This document shows, piece by piece, positions 21,931 to 33,930 of a DNA stretch of 64,000 nt (position 1 is the first letter of the stretch; each line of letters opens with the position of its first letter). A model generated the notes under the pieces. The model had not been told where the DNA came from. It saw only the letters and a program-made list of their open reading frames with translations, and did not search any database. Made by a program: the position numbers and the translations under genes. Source of the stretch: Toxonevra muliebris (lineage: Eukaryota > Arthropoda > Insecta > Diptera > Pallopteridae); assembly GCA_963691655.1 (NCBI GenBank), contig OY829328.1:2818204-2882203 (forward strand). The letters are read 5' to 3'.

Positions 21931-23569
21931 TTAATTTAGATTCCTCCGACGACGAAATACTAAAGCGAAAATCGAGCGTATACGCCACCAGCGGCTGCGT
22001 CGTCTTGAATTCAACTTTTCTGAGCTGGAACCGTTTCCAAGTGACTGCATAAATTAAAATATAATTAATATTCGGTAGTTATGAATCACTCTACTCACTT
22101 TTTGATGCTCTTTGCGTCTAATTTCACGCACCAGCATATAAAAAGCCTCATCGATGCATTGGCGTATTGCGGCAGACGTTTCAAAAAATGGACAACCGAA
22201 TTGGTTGGCCAAATTTTTACCTTCTTCGGTTGAAACCTATAAAAATTCAAACAGCAATATATTTATGTATAAATACAGAAAAACACTTCTGTACCAAAAG
22301 CAAATATTAGTAAGTACATACTAATAATTCTGTGGTCAAAAGCAATAATCTCTTAAGTCGACTTTTAACAGAATGGAATTATAAATGCTACCGTATTCTT
22401 CTTATTCCAGTCCACATGTACGTAAAATCCCCGAAATTCTATATATTTTTGAAAACAAAAGTTATATGAAAAGAAACGTATTCGTTTACGTAGAGTGGCA
22501 ACCAATCATGTTAACTTCAAACCGTGTTTACTCGAAATGAGATTTTCCGACTTAAGCGATTACTGCTTTTGGCCACAGAATTGTATTTTTTGAGAAACGA
22601 GTTTTACAGCTTCGAATAGACCAATTTAATTTTTCATTCGATAAATTATATAGAGTTATTTTCATAGGGCTTAAGTTTTTTTTTACGTTTCTTTACAATA
22701 GTTTATTTTTTAGAATTAATTAATGTTTTCTGAATTGAGATTAGGCGTTTTAATCAAGTATGTATATACTTACATTTCGCCGATCTTCTAAGTCTACTTT
22801 ATTTGCAATTAATATCAGCGGAATATCCTCGGAAAGGCGTACACGTTGAATAAGTTTACGATATTCTGAAGCCTCTTGGAAGCTATGACGATCGGTAACA
22901 GAATAACAAATTATGAAACCTTCACCACAGCGCATATACTGATCACGCATTGCTGTGAATTCAACCTGTCCAGCAGTGTCGAGTATGTCCAGGAGTGCTG
23001 CCTCACCATCGATAACGGCTTGCTGCTGATATGAATCCTCTATAAAAAAAAAACATCAATACACATTTAATAGAAGAATAAAAATTCACTGAATTTACCA
23101 ATTGTTGGATCATGATAATCCAAGAAGCTATGGCTTACAAACTGCAATGTCACCGCTATAGTTGCAGATGAATGTGAAGTGTATGTAGAAGTAGAAGAAA
23201 TTTGCCGCATGCAAAACGTTAAGATAATTTTCACGATAATTTATTGATTTTTTCAATAATTACACGCAAACAAAAAAGAACATAACTTGTGTATATATGT
23301 ATGCAGTTTAATCGCTGCCGGGCAGGCAGACTGGTAACAAACTCTTACAACTCACCCGATTTGCCGACACCTCCATCACCGAGGATTACAATCTTATAGA
23401 CACGCAAACCACCGCGCATATTTTGTGGCGGTGCATTTGGCGGTTTCATTAGATATCCCTTTCCGTTTTCATTGCGTCCATTAATTGGCACCATATCCTT
23501 TTCAGCGTTTAGTTTTGATTTCGAGGATCTTTTGAGCGCAGCACAGCCAATTGTAGATTCCCCCGCCAT
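21931..23569 (-). CDS. Ric: Ric, RIT-class Ras GTPase with basic C-terminus
   Basis: Coding exons, in order, are 23569-23356, 23155-23099, 23039-22774, 22236-22099 and 22044-21931. All have GT-AG borders, and phases join cleanly to 262 aa. A 60-residue N-terminal extension precedes the G domain: GDGGVGKS at 64-71, effector loop HDPTIEDSY, DTAGQ, NKVD and ETSA. The HDPTIEDSY effector is characteristic of RIT/Ric rather than classical Ras. The tail [20 protein letters not shown] is amphipathic and basic with no CAAX box. In fly Ric such a tail binds calmodulin and membranes (family knowledge). The chosen ATG sits in a strong CACCATGG context. The upstream in-frame stretch has no other ATG before a stop. 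Confidence 0.96.
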
Positions 23570-24770
23570 GGTGCGTCTGCAGCAGATGGCAGTTGGTTGA
23601 GCTAACTCACTGCTGCCCTCGGATGACACACACAGTCAGCAGCAGCAGTGGTGATGGCGGCGGTAGCAGCTGCTTGTATATGTCTATAGTCGACTGACCT
23701 TGAACTAGGAATACACAAAAATTGTATCGGCCTCGACGACGTCGTCGCTCCTAACTACTCTCAAAAACTACTACTTATATTGGTTGTATCTAATTCTCTA
23801 ATGCGAATCTCCACCAATTAGCGGACGTCATTACAAAGAAAACTTCTTTTATTTGCACTTTTATCATACATTTTTACCATTTCGTTTCCAATGCAATACT
23901 TTATTTAAATTATTCGCAATATTTCATTATTTTCTACGCACTGCTACTTTTCGATTTTTCGCGTCTTGTATAATTTTATGTATTTGGTTCGATGTTGAGT
24001 TGCATTTGAGTGTGCAAATTGAATCTGTATTTTAAATTTGTTATACAATCAATAAGCGGTAACAAGAAGATTTTGCTATTTTAAAGATTTAAGTTTTAAA
24101 TTGCTACATCTCGACAAAAATAGAAGATAATTTTAATTATCTCTTACATTTATGTGTAAGAAAGCGAAGCTAGTTTCATTACAATGAAATTGAGACCAGA
24201 AAAAGTACTTAAATCCACTTTTTCCAACTATGTCTGTAAATTTTTTTACTATTAATTTTCAGTATTTTACGAATATGGTGTCAAAACAAAAACAAAAAAA
24301 TAAGGTGTTCATTGAAATACCTGGTGAGTGCGTTCATTTGTAGAGCTCGTACACGCTACAATACCGAATATAACATTTCGTTATACTGGGTTGCTGCTCA
24401 TCGGCCAGTCCAAACTACGGCCAGGGTCATCCTATAGGAATTTTTTTTAGAATATTAGACCAAATGCAAAAAATTAGTTTGGCAAATATGTAAAATGGCA
24501 GTTTCATATGTTGTACAGATTTGTAGGCTTGCGATAGCTCTGTGGGCTGAAGTTAAGCGGCATTCAATACAAGAGCGAGCTACATCCCTTACGATTAAGA
24601 TTTATTTTAGAAACTGAAAAGTATCTTTAGAATAAAACTCTAGTATTAGAGTAGTAGGAATAGCACCTTTATTATTAAAAGTTTTCTGGATTGAGTGATT
24701 CATTAATAAAAAAAAAAAACACATCAGTTATATATAAAAATTTTATTATGCAATTCTGTGTTTTATATTC
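23570..24770. other. Ric 5' UTR/promoter side and Ric-AKR spacer
   Basis: Just upstream of the Ric ATG (23570-23700) there are CAG/GCN trinucleotide runs and a GACGACGTCGTCG palindrome, suiting a 5' UTR and promoter. Farther on, 23800-24770 is AT-rich with nothing I recognise. Confidence 0.45.
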
Positions 24771-24776
24771 TTTATT
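24771..24776 (-). terminator. AKR poly(A) signal
   Basis: AATAAA on the minus strand lies about 30 bases after the aldo-keto reductase stop codon and is the first such hexamer downstream. This is a sound spacing for a short 3' UTR. Confidence 0.55.
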
Positions 24777-24807
24777 CACACTACAGTTATGGGAATGATC
24801 CCACGAT

Positions 24808-25743
24808 TTAGAACTCCGTATTGAAAGGGAAGTACTTATGATGTCTCATTCCCGAAAAAGGAACCATTCGTTTTCCATTGTGATATCGGTCCATTATTTG
24901 CATATCTTCAGCACTCAATTCAAAATCAAAAACATCAAAGTTCTCAGCGATGCGTTTCTTTGACACCGATTTGGGTATAGGAACCGTGCCCAGCTGAATC
25001 AAGTAACGCAAAGTGATTTGTGCTGTTGTCTTATTGTGTTTTTTGGCCAGCTGCTGTGCAGTGGCGTCAAAAATAAATGGTGGCCACTGTTCTTCTACAC
25101 GTGGACGTGCTAATGGACAGTAGGCAGTGATGATAATATTATGTTGACGTGAGAATTCTATGAGTTTTTTTTGGTTAAATCCGGGATGACATTCAACTTG
25201 ATTCACTAATGGTTTGATGCGAGCATTACTCAAAATACGTTCTGTTTGCTCGGCATTAAAATTCGATAATCCAATACCACGCACTAATCCCAGATCGACC
25301 ATTTTCTCCATTTCACGCCATGTATCCAGGTAATCAACATCCGAAAGATTCAATGTCCCGTGCACATTTTTGTCATTTGTGTGCACTTGTCCGACTGGAA
25401 AGTGCATCAAATACAAATCAATATATTCCAAGCCTAAGTTAGATAAACTCAGGCGACACGCATGTTCGACCAGTTTGGGTTCATGATGTATGCCACCCAA
25501 TTTTGTTACCACGAATATATCTTCCCTTTTGACGATACCTTCAGCGATTTTTGTCCTGATGGCGCGTCCAACTTCGTGCTCATTTTCGTAGACAAATGCT
25601 GTATCTATATGGCGATATCCCACATCAATGGCGATTTTTACTGCCTGCTCAGCGTCTGATTCATAAGAACGCCACGATCCCAAACCAATGATTGGCATTT
25701 CTTGACCATTGCTAAGTTTTATTTTCGGTGCGAGTTTTGGCAT
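24808..25743 (-). CDS. Aldo-keto reductase, single exon
   Basis: The 311-aa uninterrupted frame covers a whole AKR (alpha/beta)8 barrel of usual family length. The catalytic tetrad is present: Asp47 in GYRHIDTAF, Tyr52 in VYENE, Lys81 in VVTKLG and His114 in LMHFP. AKR signatures GLSNFN, NQVECHP and VPIPKSVSKKRIAENFDVFDF (NADPH-binding region) follow in order. The enzyme should reduce aldehydes or ketones to alcohols with NADPH in the cytosol; the substrate cannot be told. Lack of introns is common for fly AKR paralogues. The start ATG is the first of the frame, and a poly(A) signal follows the stop closely. It is transcribed in the same direction as Ric and Epac. Confidence 0.94.
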   Translation of the reverse strand: MPKLAPKIKLSNGQEMPIIGLGSWRSYESDAEQAVKIAIDVGYRHIDTAFVYENEHEVGRAIRTKIAEGIVKREDIFVVTKLGGIHHEPKLVEHACRLSLSNLGLEYIDLYLMHFPVGQVHTNDKNVHGTLNLSDVDYLDTWREMEKMVDLGLVRGIGLSNFNAEQTERILSNARIKPLVNQVECHPGFNQKKLIEFSRQHNIIITAYCPLARPRVEEQWPPFIFDATAQQLAKKHNKTTAQITLRYLIQLGTVPIPKSVSKKRIAENFDVFDFELSAEDMQIMDRYHNGKRMVPFSGMRHHKYFPFNTEF

Positions 25744-26927
25744 TGCGAATTCCGATGTTAGTTGTTGGTTCTTCAGAATGATATTGTTATCAACTCAAAC
25801 ACTATTCAACTAAGTTTTGAAGTATTATTTTGTCTTATTTATTGACGTTTCCACTACAAAATGCAATGTTTAACTTTAAGTACTGCGAGAAACTAAATTG
25901 TTTTTGTAGAAACGACCGGTTTTCCCCTCTCTTTTTATTATCTTTGTTTTCTTATTTTAGTTCGTTTCGCCGCATTTATTTCTATTAAATTTGTATGATT
26001 TCACCTTTGAGTTACAATCCGCATAATTGAAATCACCACATACCCTTGGAATTTTATTCTCTCTATGCCCAAAGGTATGCAATTACAAATTTAATTACTA
26101 AACTTTTCGTGCGCCTTGTTATTTTAGCCTTCACTGTGAGAAAAGGCTTAGATTTCGACATAGTCTTCGTTCCCTACATTTAGGCAAAAACCAACAATAT
26201 TATTTTAGCTTTCACTATTATGGAGTAATTTTGACCCAGTAATTTGGAAATATTAAGTTTTACTATGCATAGAACTTTTTCAAAACTATTTTAAATTCTA
26301 CTACTTTAAAAAAATAATATCGATAAACAAAAGAATAATTTCCAGAAGAAAGATATTCTAAAAATATTGTTTTTCTTATTTATAACCTTTTATATACATT
26401 TATTGTGTTTTTGGTGGAAAAGTATTTACGAGGTATCGACCGAGGTAACCGTCAAATAAAGTTGCAGATGCGTTTACCTTTTCCAAAATTTCTAAAGGGC
26501 AACATTAACCATGATTAGATGATGTCCAGCTTTGTCGGTTGTTTCATTAATCGAAATGAAAATAGGGTTTTCACTAATTTGGGACCGGATTTTTAAAATA
26601 ACTTCATGTATGTATGTATGTCTTAAAACAGCTTTCAAATTTGGGACTGCGGAGCTTTTTCAACAGTATGCCCCACGTCAACATTATTTTGGCAGGGTCG
26701 CCGTAAAATTCATTTGTTTGCCCCCAACATTAGAAGTTATCGTTAGCTCCTTCTTTTTTTTTTATTTTCTCTGTCTTAAAATGTTTCTATCCATTTACGT
26801 CCATTTTTTTCGTGACAAACGGAGAAAAAAAAATGTTTCCATTTGGCCATTAAAAAGAGTAAAAGATTAAAAAGAAATAATTAATTTATATAAAATATTT
26901 TATTAATTTAAATCTATATTTAAAATA
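25744..26927. other. Gene-free interval, AKR promoter side
   Basis: This should hold the AKR promoter, but no core element is convincing. The stretch CTTGTTATTTTAGCCTTCAC (26116 onward) recurs at 30220 with one change, so part of this interval is a dispersed repeat. Confidence 0.4.
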
Positions 26928-27244
26928 AAGTGTGCTGTGTTTGATTGTGATAATTGTAATGTCAATAAGGCATCCAATATTAGTTTCTTCCAATTTCCGT
27001 CAGATGTTGCAGTGCTGGAGAAGTGGGTTACCCTCGTATAAAATACAAAAATGTTGTTTGTTGTTTTTTCATTTTATATGGGAAACAATAATAAATTTTT
27101 AATTTCATGCAATGAATTATTGCTCGTGGAGACGGGGTGTTAGTTTTTGCCGGCGAGTCAACAGCTTCAATACAAAAACTGCCCACATTTGCATGGAACA
27201 TTTCAGCGTTGATAACTTCGACAAAAGTTTAAAGTATAAAATGG
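26928..27244 (+). pseudogene. THAP-domain fragment
   Basis: The plus strand at 26928-27035 reads KCAVFDCDNCNVNK, then FFQFPSDVAVLEKWVTL. At 27144-27244 it reads CRRVNSFNTKTAHICMEHFS, then VDNFDKSLKYKM. Together these have the layout of a THAP zinc finger: an N-terminal Cys pair, FP, W and a late C-x2-H-F. An intron-like gap of about 108 bp (GTATAA...TTAG) separates the halves, but the phases do not join, and no further domain follows before the LINE inserted at about 27.5 kb. It could be a decayed THAP gene or the head of a P-element-type transposase. Confidence 0.55.
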
Positions 27245-27535
27245 GTAAATACCGTGTAATTATTTATTCGTTTTAATTTTTTTTTTTAATAAATAAAATT
27301 TATATGATTTACAAAGAAAACAGCTCTTTATATTGTCTTTTTTGTGTTTTTTTTTTTTTTTTTTTTTTAGCATTGACGTGCTAGGGCTAGGAAATCTTCA
27401 TAATATACTGACAAAGACGCGGCTTTGCCAGTTATGTACGATTCACTTGCAAGACTTATTCTATGGCTTGCTTTGTGCCTACGTACTAAAACCTATCCCT
27501 CACATTCTCCAGCTCGATTACTATTTGTAACGACC

Positions 27536-29310
27536 CCGCGGCACTGCCGTCAGGTAATTCATCGCGGGGCGAGCTTAGCTGTTTAGCTACCTTCTATGTC
27601 TCAAGTCGCTCTCGTTCTTTCTTTCTTAGATCTTTTAGTATTATTGCGCAGTAGTTACGCACCGTCATCCAACGTTGCTTGTCACTGAATATAATACGCA
27701 CTACGTTGTCGGCTGATAATATTTCTCCAACCGTATTTGAAAAACTATCTCTCTCTACACTATATGTCTTGCAGTGGAAGAAACAGTGATTTGCATCCTC
27801 AGGGACATCGCAGCTCGGGCAGGAATCCCTTTCGTCATGTTGGTAGTAGAGTGTAGATATTTTCTATAACAACCATGACCGCTCAACAGTTGAGTCAGAT
27901 AGTAGTCAACATTTCCGTCATTTCTATTTACCCATTCTTTTACATCTGGGATTAATGTATGCGTCCACCGGCCTTTGAGAGAGGTATTCCATCGTGTTTG
28001 CCATTTTTGGAAACTAAGCTCTCGCTCTTCTAATTTTTCTTCTGTCGTCAATTTTCGCTGTATAAGCGATGATCGTCTGTGCATTCTTTTAATTTCGTCA
28101 ATCATGATATTTGGAGGAAAAGTCCCAGAGATTACATAGGCGGCATCAACGGAGACAGTACGAAAGGCACTACACACTCTTAATGCGCTTAGTCGGAAAA
28201 TAGCTTCAAGCTTTCTGTTGTTACCCACTTTGTTAAGAGTTTTACCCCATACAGGAGCAGCATACATCGAAATTGAGCTTATTATACTCGATATCAGTAA
28301 ACGTCTACTTTGATTTGGGCCGCCAATGTTTGCCAACATACGTGCCAATGACGCCTGGGCTTTCCCCATTTTCTTGCAAATATATTCTATATACTCATTG
28401 TAAGACAGACGAGCATCGATCATGACCCCTAGGTATTTTAAAGCTGGTTGCGTCTGCACATCATGACCTACTATATTAAGGACAAGAGTTTCCCTTTTCT
28501 TTCGACTAGTGATAAGTACAGCTTCCGTTTTCTGCTCAGCTAGCTCGAGTTTTGCTGCATCCAACCAAGTTTTTATTTGGTTTGCAACTTCCGTGCTTTG
28601 CTCTGAATGTCATCCAGTTCCTTCGCAACTATGGTTACCGCGATGTCATCCGCATACCCAACTGTTTGAACTCCCCTCGATACTGGGAGCCGCAGTATTC
28701 CATCGTAAAGGATCACCCAAGGAAGAGGACCGAGGACTGATCCTTGTGGAACGCCGCCCGTAACATTATACTTCTTTACGCCCTCATCAGTGTCGTACAA
28801 TAGTGTACGGTTCGAAAGATAACTGCAAATAATCCTACGTATGTAATAGGGTGTTTCAATACACTCTAATGCTCTATGTATGTGTGTCCAACTAGCAGAG
28901 TTAAAGGCATTTTTAACATCAAAGGTCAGTACTGCGCAGTATTCCTTCGATCCGTGCCTCCATCTTGTGCCTTCAATGGTCGACTCCGCAGTGTCAGTTA
29001 CCCGTTTAATGGCATCTACGCATGACCGTCCTTTGCGAAAACCAAACTGGTTTTCTGACAAAGCGCCTGTCTCTTCCAGGTGTTTCGATAGTCTATCGTT
29101 GATTATCTTCTCAAGTATCTTCCCAATTGAGTCTATCATACACAACGGTCGGTATGAACTGGGTTCTCCGATCGGTTTGTTAGGCTTTGGGATAAGGGCT
29201 AATCGCTGCTTTTTCCATATTTTTGGGAATACTCCCTCACAGAGGCATTTAGTGAACAGTGTTCTAAACGCCAACATATTTTGTCTTTTTTGTGTGTATA
29301 TGTATATATG
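27536..29310 (-). mobile_element. R1-clade-like LINE, 5'-truncated, frameshifted
   Basis: On the minus strand, 29300-28573 gives most of a reverse transcriptase: LALIPKPNKPIGEPSSYRPL, then NQFGFRKGRSCVDAI, then FDVKNAFNSASW, GGVPQGSVLGP and the catalytic VGYADDIAV. A frameshift near 28570 moves the frame to 28564-27860 (WLDAAKLELAEQKTE, ALKYLGVMIDARL, SMYAAPVW, LLSGHGCYRKYL). A second frameshift near 27855 restores a zinc-finger tail, CPSCDVPEDANHCFFHCK, ending at a stop at 27594. The 5' side starts abruptly inside RT, as LINE copies usually do. The order of motifs and the GHGCYRKYL...C-x2-C...H...C tail fit R1-type elements. Confidence 0.9.
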
Positions 29311-30919
29311 CATGTACATATTTTACTCCTATAATTGATGTATTTAATTAAATTAAATGTGTAAATGCACAAAAATTATGGCAACATGTCTCATAATTAT
29401 TTTCACACAGTACCTAAATCTACAAAAAGGTAATTATTATTATTTTCATAATTTTACCCAATTATTTTCATTTTCACATACAAATTCGACAGTTCGCTTG
29501 TATAAAAATTCCTGTGTAACGTACATGCGCAGAATGAAATAAAATTTGAGCAGCTGATGGCGTAATCGTTGTTTCTATCACTCTTGACGACAGATGATCT
29601 TTTATGCAGGTGACGCTATATATTTATTTAAGTTTGTGTAGATGTTGCTAAATTTTGTTTATTTAATTTAAAAGTGACGGAGGACTTTACTGGGCAATGT
29701 TGCAAAACTTTTCAGGATCCAACCATTTTGTTTGAAAAATAATCATAGTTTATGAAAATTGGAAGTTAAGTTAAATTTGGCTATAAATCAGTGTAATAAA
29801 TAGGTAGGGGGTAGGTTAGGGGCCCATGTTCAGTCTGTTGACTGTCTGACAGTCTCAGCAAGGGAAAATGGAAAAATGGCACTGGGGAGTGGCGAAAATT
29901 TGGTCAAAAAAGAAGAAAATTTTGAAAAAAGATTCTAAAAAATTTACAAAATTTTTCGTTAAACGCATGCCCAACCACTTTATTTTATTTTTCGGTAACA
30001 CTGCCAAGTGTTGTAGTAAGAAAACGCCAGACACCAAGTACAGGTTAACCTCGCTTAGCACGGAGGTTACGTTCCTGGAAAATGCCGTGTTAAGGAAAAT
30101 CGTGTTAAACGATATAAGGAACCAATGCAAAAATAGAGGTTACTTTTATAAAAAAAAAATTTCAAAAATTTCGCAAATTTTTGCTTTGATTTTTCAAATA
30201 ATCTTGATGTTTTCGTGAGCCTTGTTATTTTAGCTTTCACTGTGGAAAAGTGATAAAATGCCATCGTAATTGTGTTTAAGCGTCTTTATTATACATGATT
30301 GGAATTCATCAAAACGTATAAAAGCCTTGTAAACCTCGCAAATCGTATAAACACGTAAACACACTGTTGAATTTACGTAGGTTTTCGAGTTCTACAAGGG
30401 TTTTACACGTTTGAAAAATGCCAGTGCAATTGGTTTGAAAAATATTATAATCAAGTTTGGAGATACTTGTTCTCTCAAAGATTTGCCAAAAAAAAAAAGG
30501 AAGAAAAAAATGTACAAGAAATATGAAATTTGAAAATAAAGTACTGGACCTTAATAAACAAAAACAAATCAATGTCCATTGCGGGATTTACGAGGAGTGC
30601 GCAAGAAAAAATTGTAACATAGAAAAATAAAAAAAAAACAAGTAAGCCGTGAATCCAAATTATGCGAAAGTTTTTATTTATTATACTTCACTTTATGTAA
30701 ATTCTTTACAAAAATAATTATAATTCTTTGTTTTTTTTTTTTTTTTTTTTTTTTTTTTTGAACGAACGAATCCCAGCGGACCCACTTACCCGCCCACCCG
30801 ACCGAGGGGCACATCCGCAAAGCGAACGGATCGGTGACCGAAACAGAAACAGCCCGGACTGCCTGTGTAACGCAACTCGTGAATGGGTGAAGTAATATAT
30901 CCCAATGGTTTTCAAAGGA
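29311..30919. other. Gene-free interval with repeat scraps
   Basis: No host gene is seen. At 30040-30120 a local inverted motif (TAACCTCGCTTAGCACGGAGG... and CGTGTTAA) looks like one end of a MITE. At 30216-30250 a string is shared with 26110-26145. On the minus strand at 30880-30731, a GC-rich stretch of about 120 bp is followed by a 29-base A run (T at 30731-30759), as a retroposed RNA tail would be. Confidence 0.45.
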
Positions 30920-31640
30920 AGGTTTAAGGAAGTTTAGAACTTTTTCGGGGATCCCCTCCATCAAGACCTTTATGGTGCTTTCATTAAGGTTTTTGGAAGC
31001 TTCAGTCCACTTAATTTTAAATTCCCTGTGTCCTTCGATACACATTTCGTCTCCTTCAGTTTCTGCTGACAGTTTGGCAGATAAGCCTCTCTAGGTACAA
31101 TATTGATATTATTGCTGGTGTACTGATGTACACTCTATCACACGATACCAGACCAGGCCAAAATAAGTTGGGTACTCTATGTTACGTTCCAAATGGTTTT
31201 TACCTCTTTTGCAAGCGTTCAGCAATACAAATATCCATGTTGATTGACCCAGAAGTTACAAATGGCTGGCTTCTTTTACCGCAGCTGCATATGGCCTGCT
31301 ACACGAGAAATTTCTTAGGGAACTTGGATTTTTTGCCGCTGATCCGCGGCAAGTCCGCCAATATATATGTTTCGTCATCCACGATGCAACATTGAAATTT
31401 TTGTTACAAAATTTGTCTGGATTTTTTTTTTGTTCTATTTCTTGCGTCAATGTTTGATCTGATTTGTTCGCTTTGTGGACAAATTATTCAGAGCAACTGC
31501 ATTTTTGAGCTAATTTTCTGCCTGAAGCATTTGGATTTTTATAAAAAATGTCCTTCATACGTTTAGCTCTGTGTAGGTCTACCGATCCACATTTTCTGCC
31601 AGATCCCACCTTTCGATCAATATTTAGATCCATTTCGGAT
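30920..31640 (-). mobile_element. Broken Tc1/mariner-type transposase
   Basis: Minus-strand pieces, in order, are the helix-turn-helix part KVGSGRKCGSVDLHRAKRMK and NPNASGRKLAQKCSC. Next come VDDETYILAD (the DD of the catalytic triad), KFPKKFLV-stop-QAICSCGKRSQPF, VTSGSINMDICIAERLQKR, VPNLFWPGLVSCD and finally KIKWTEASKNLNESTIKVLM. This is the order of a mariner-like DDE/D transposase. Several stops and an internal deletion between the first two blocks make it inactive. TIRs were not identified. Confidence 0.8.
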
Positions 31641-32094
31641 TTTGTTGAAAAACTTTAACAATAATTTTTCGAATTTCAGCTATTTTTTTTAGAACGCTTC
31701 TAACAAAAGTAGGAAGCAAAATCTATGTTACAACTTTTTCGTGCTCACTCCTTAGTTAAAAGTATACTTACAGTATTTTACTTACTGCACAGGTACCTAC
31801 TTACCATATATACATAGTTAATAAAAATGGAAAAAGTTCGAGTAATTAGATCTGTTTTTAAATTTATATTGAATTTTTGTTACATTGCAATTAAATATTA
31901 TTGTTTTTACATTCACATATTTACTAAGTTTTTGTTTTTTTGTTGGGAAAAAATTAGTTTTGGCGTATTCATCATAGAATTATGCACAAATGTGCTAAAT
32001 TATTTCAGAGTTTTGTTTTCTGGGTTGGTTTCTTACAATTTTATTCTTATATTTTTATTTGGTAATTTGGTGAATAATTGCAAATGACTCTGCT

Positions 32095-32500
32095 TATGTT
32101 TAATTGGAGTTGTTTTTCTTACAGTGAGCTTCAGTGAGACTTTATATTTTGCTAACAAGGCGTAAGTTTTTTGCATATATGTATATGTACATACAGTATG
32201 TACTAATATTTATGTATGAATATTGTTCATTTATGCTATTTCCTATTACATTTAAACATCAATTATTTGCTTACATTTATACTCAAAATATTTATATGCT
32301 TGAAGAATATTGTTTCGGCTCACTTTAGTTTAGGTTTTATTTGGGTTTCAAAGTACTCCTATATATTTTTTTTTTGGATATTGTGAAATCTATCAGATTG
32401 TCAAATCTAATCACATTGAGAACTTAAATCTAACAACAAGAATTAATATTTTTCTTTTGGAACTGCAGTTTAAAAAATCCCTAAATTTACAAAATACAAT
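32095..32500 (+). repeat. Diverged direct duplication, copy A
   Basis: Matches 33512-33930 in order and orientation: TTCTTACAGTGA, then ATTACA-x-TTAAACATCAATT, then CAGATTGTCA-x-ATC-x-AATCACATT, then CTTAAATCTA, then GCAGTT-x-AAAAATCCCTAAAT. The offset is about 1.42 kb. Confidence 0.65.
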
Positions 32501-33511
32501 AAGATATAATTTCACAATATTATATAATTTCATATATATTGTTTCAACAGGCCCTATGTAATAATATTGGAAGAGAGAGCAAACCATAAAATAATGGAAA
32601 ATAAAAGTCACAGGTATGCACGAAAGATTCAAGAGAACTGATTTTAACTGATTCACAGAATTTTTCCACTTTGTCCAATTTCTTTAAAAAATAATCTCCT
32701 AACCTCGTTATTTAATCCCCTTTCCTACTTGCCATATTGAAGTTTAAATTATTAAAATGGAAGACAACGGGCCATTCTTTTTTATTTATTGTAAATATTT
32801 GATTTTAGTATATTGATTATAGTTGTTTAATTAGAAATGAAGCGAGAAATATAGCTGAAAATCTTCTTTTTTTTTCTTAAATTATGATTTCATTTTTGTT
32901 TTATTAAACTTCAGACATTAGTAAGTATTATAATTTGAGAAACAATCGACGAAACATCCATAGTTAGAAAAATAATATTTTTTGCCTTCAAATGAATAAT
33001 AAATTTTGTTCATTGGCTGCCAACTTTAGAGGTTCTGATGAAAAGACTGGAATAAAAAGCAAAAACCTTTAACCCTCTATATTTCATAAAGAGGCGAAAG
33101 CTCTCCCCCCCGCCCCCCTCATACGATTCTTTACTTACCTTGACCACCCTTATCACCTCCTATCATCGTGTTGGCCATCGGAACGGAATCACTCTGTATG
33201 GAGGATAATCTATTGCTTCTGCTTATTTGTCCTCTCGGACAGTGTTACCTACAAGCAGATGAAGTAACTTTAAGCCCCAAACAAAATATACACCTATCTA
33301 CAGTTCCACATTTGTAAAGGAGCAGCAAAAGAGTTAATCTTTTCGCTTCAGTTTGCGTTTTCGGATGAAATATTACATTTACATATGATTTAAATTTTTT
33401 CTTTAAAAATTTTTTTACACAAGTATTTTTATATTTCACATAAGACTTTATATTTGGGTTGATTTGCTTTTTTCTTTACTGAACTCTTGCATATACAATT
33501 TTTAAAATTTT

Positions 33512-33930
33512 AATTGGTGTGCCTTTCTTACAGTGATCTGTTTCTATGAGGCTTAAACTTTTTTGTTCAACCTACACTAATCTATTGTTATTACATTAAA
33601 TGCTATTACACTTAAACATCAATTTAAATGGGTTTAATTTAATTTGGTTTATTTTTTTAGGTCCTTTTGAAGTATGATGTGAGCTCACACTAAACATTTA
33701 TTTATAATTATTCTTTTTTTTTCAAATGTAGTTTGTTGTTATAATATAGCAAGTATATCTATTGTTTTTGGATTTAGCAAACATTTCTCCCAGATTGTCA
33801 CATCGAATCACATTAAGTCTTAAATCTATGTAGTATTAAGAAAAAATTCTTTATTTATGTATGTATTTATTTTGTTTTTTGATACCGCAGTTCCAAAATC
33901 CCTAAGTGTACAAAAATCTAATTTTATTTC
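33512..33930 (+). repeat. Diverged direct duplication, copy B
   Basis: Second member of the pair with 32095-32500. Small insertions and deletions separate the shared words, so the duplication is old or each copy is part of an old transposon. Confidence 0.65.

Noticed and set aside
23570..23629. Upstream extension of Ric from a GTG codon
   Set aside because: GTG initiation is unlikely in a fly nuclear gene. The ATG at 23569 has a strong context.
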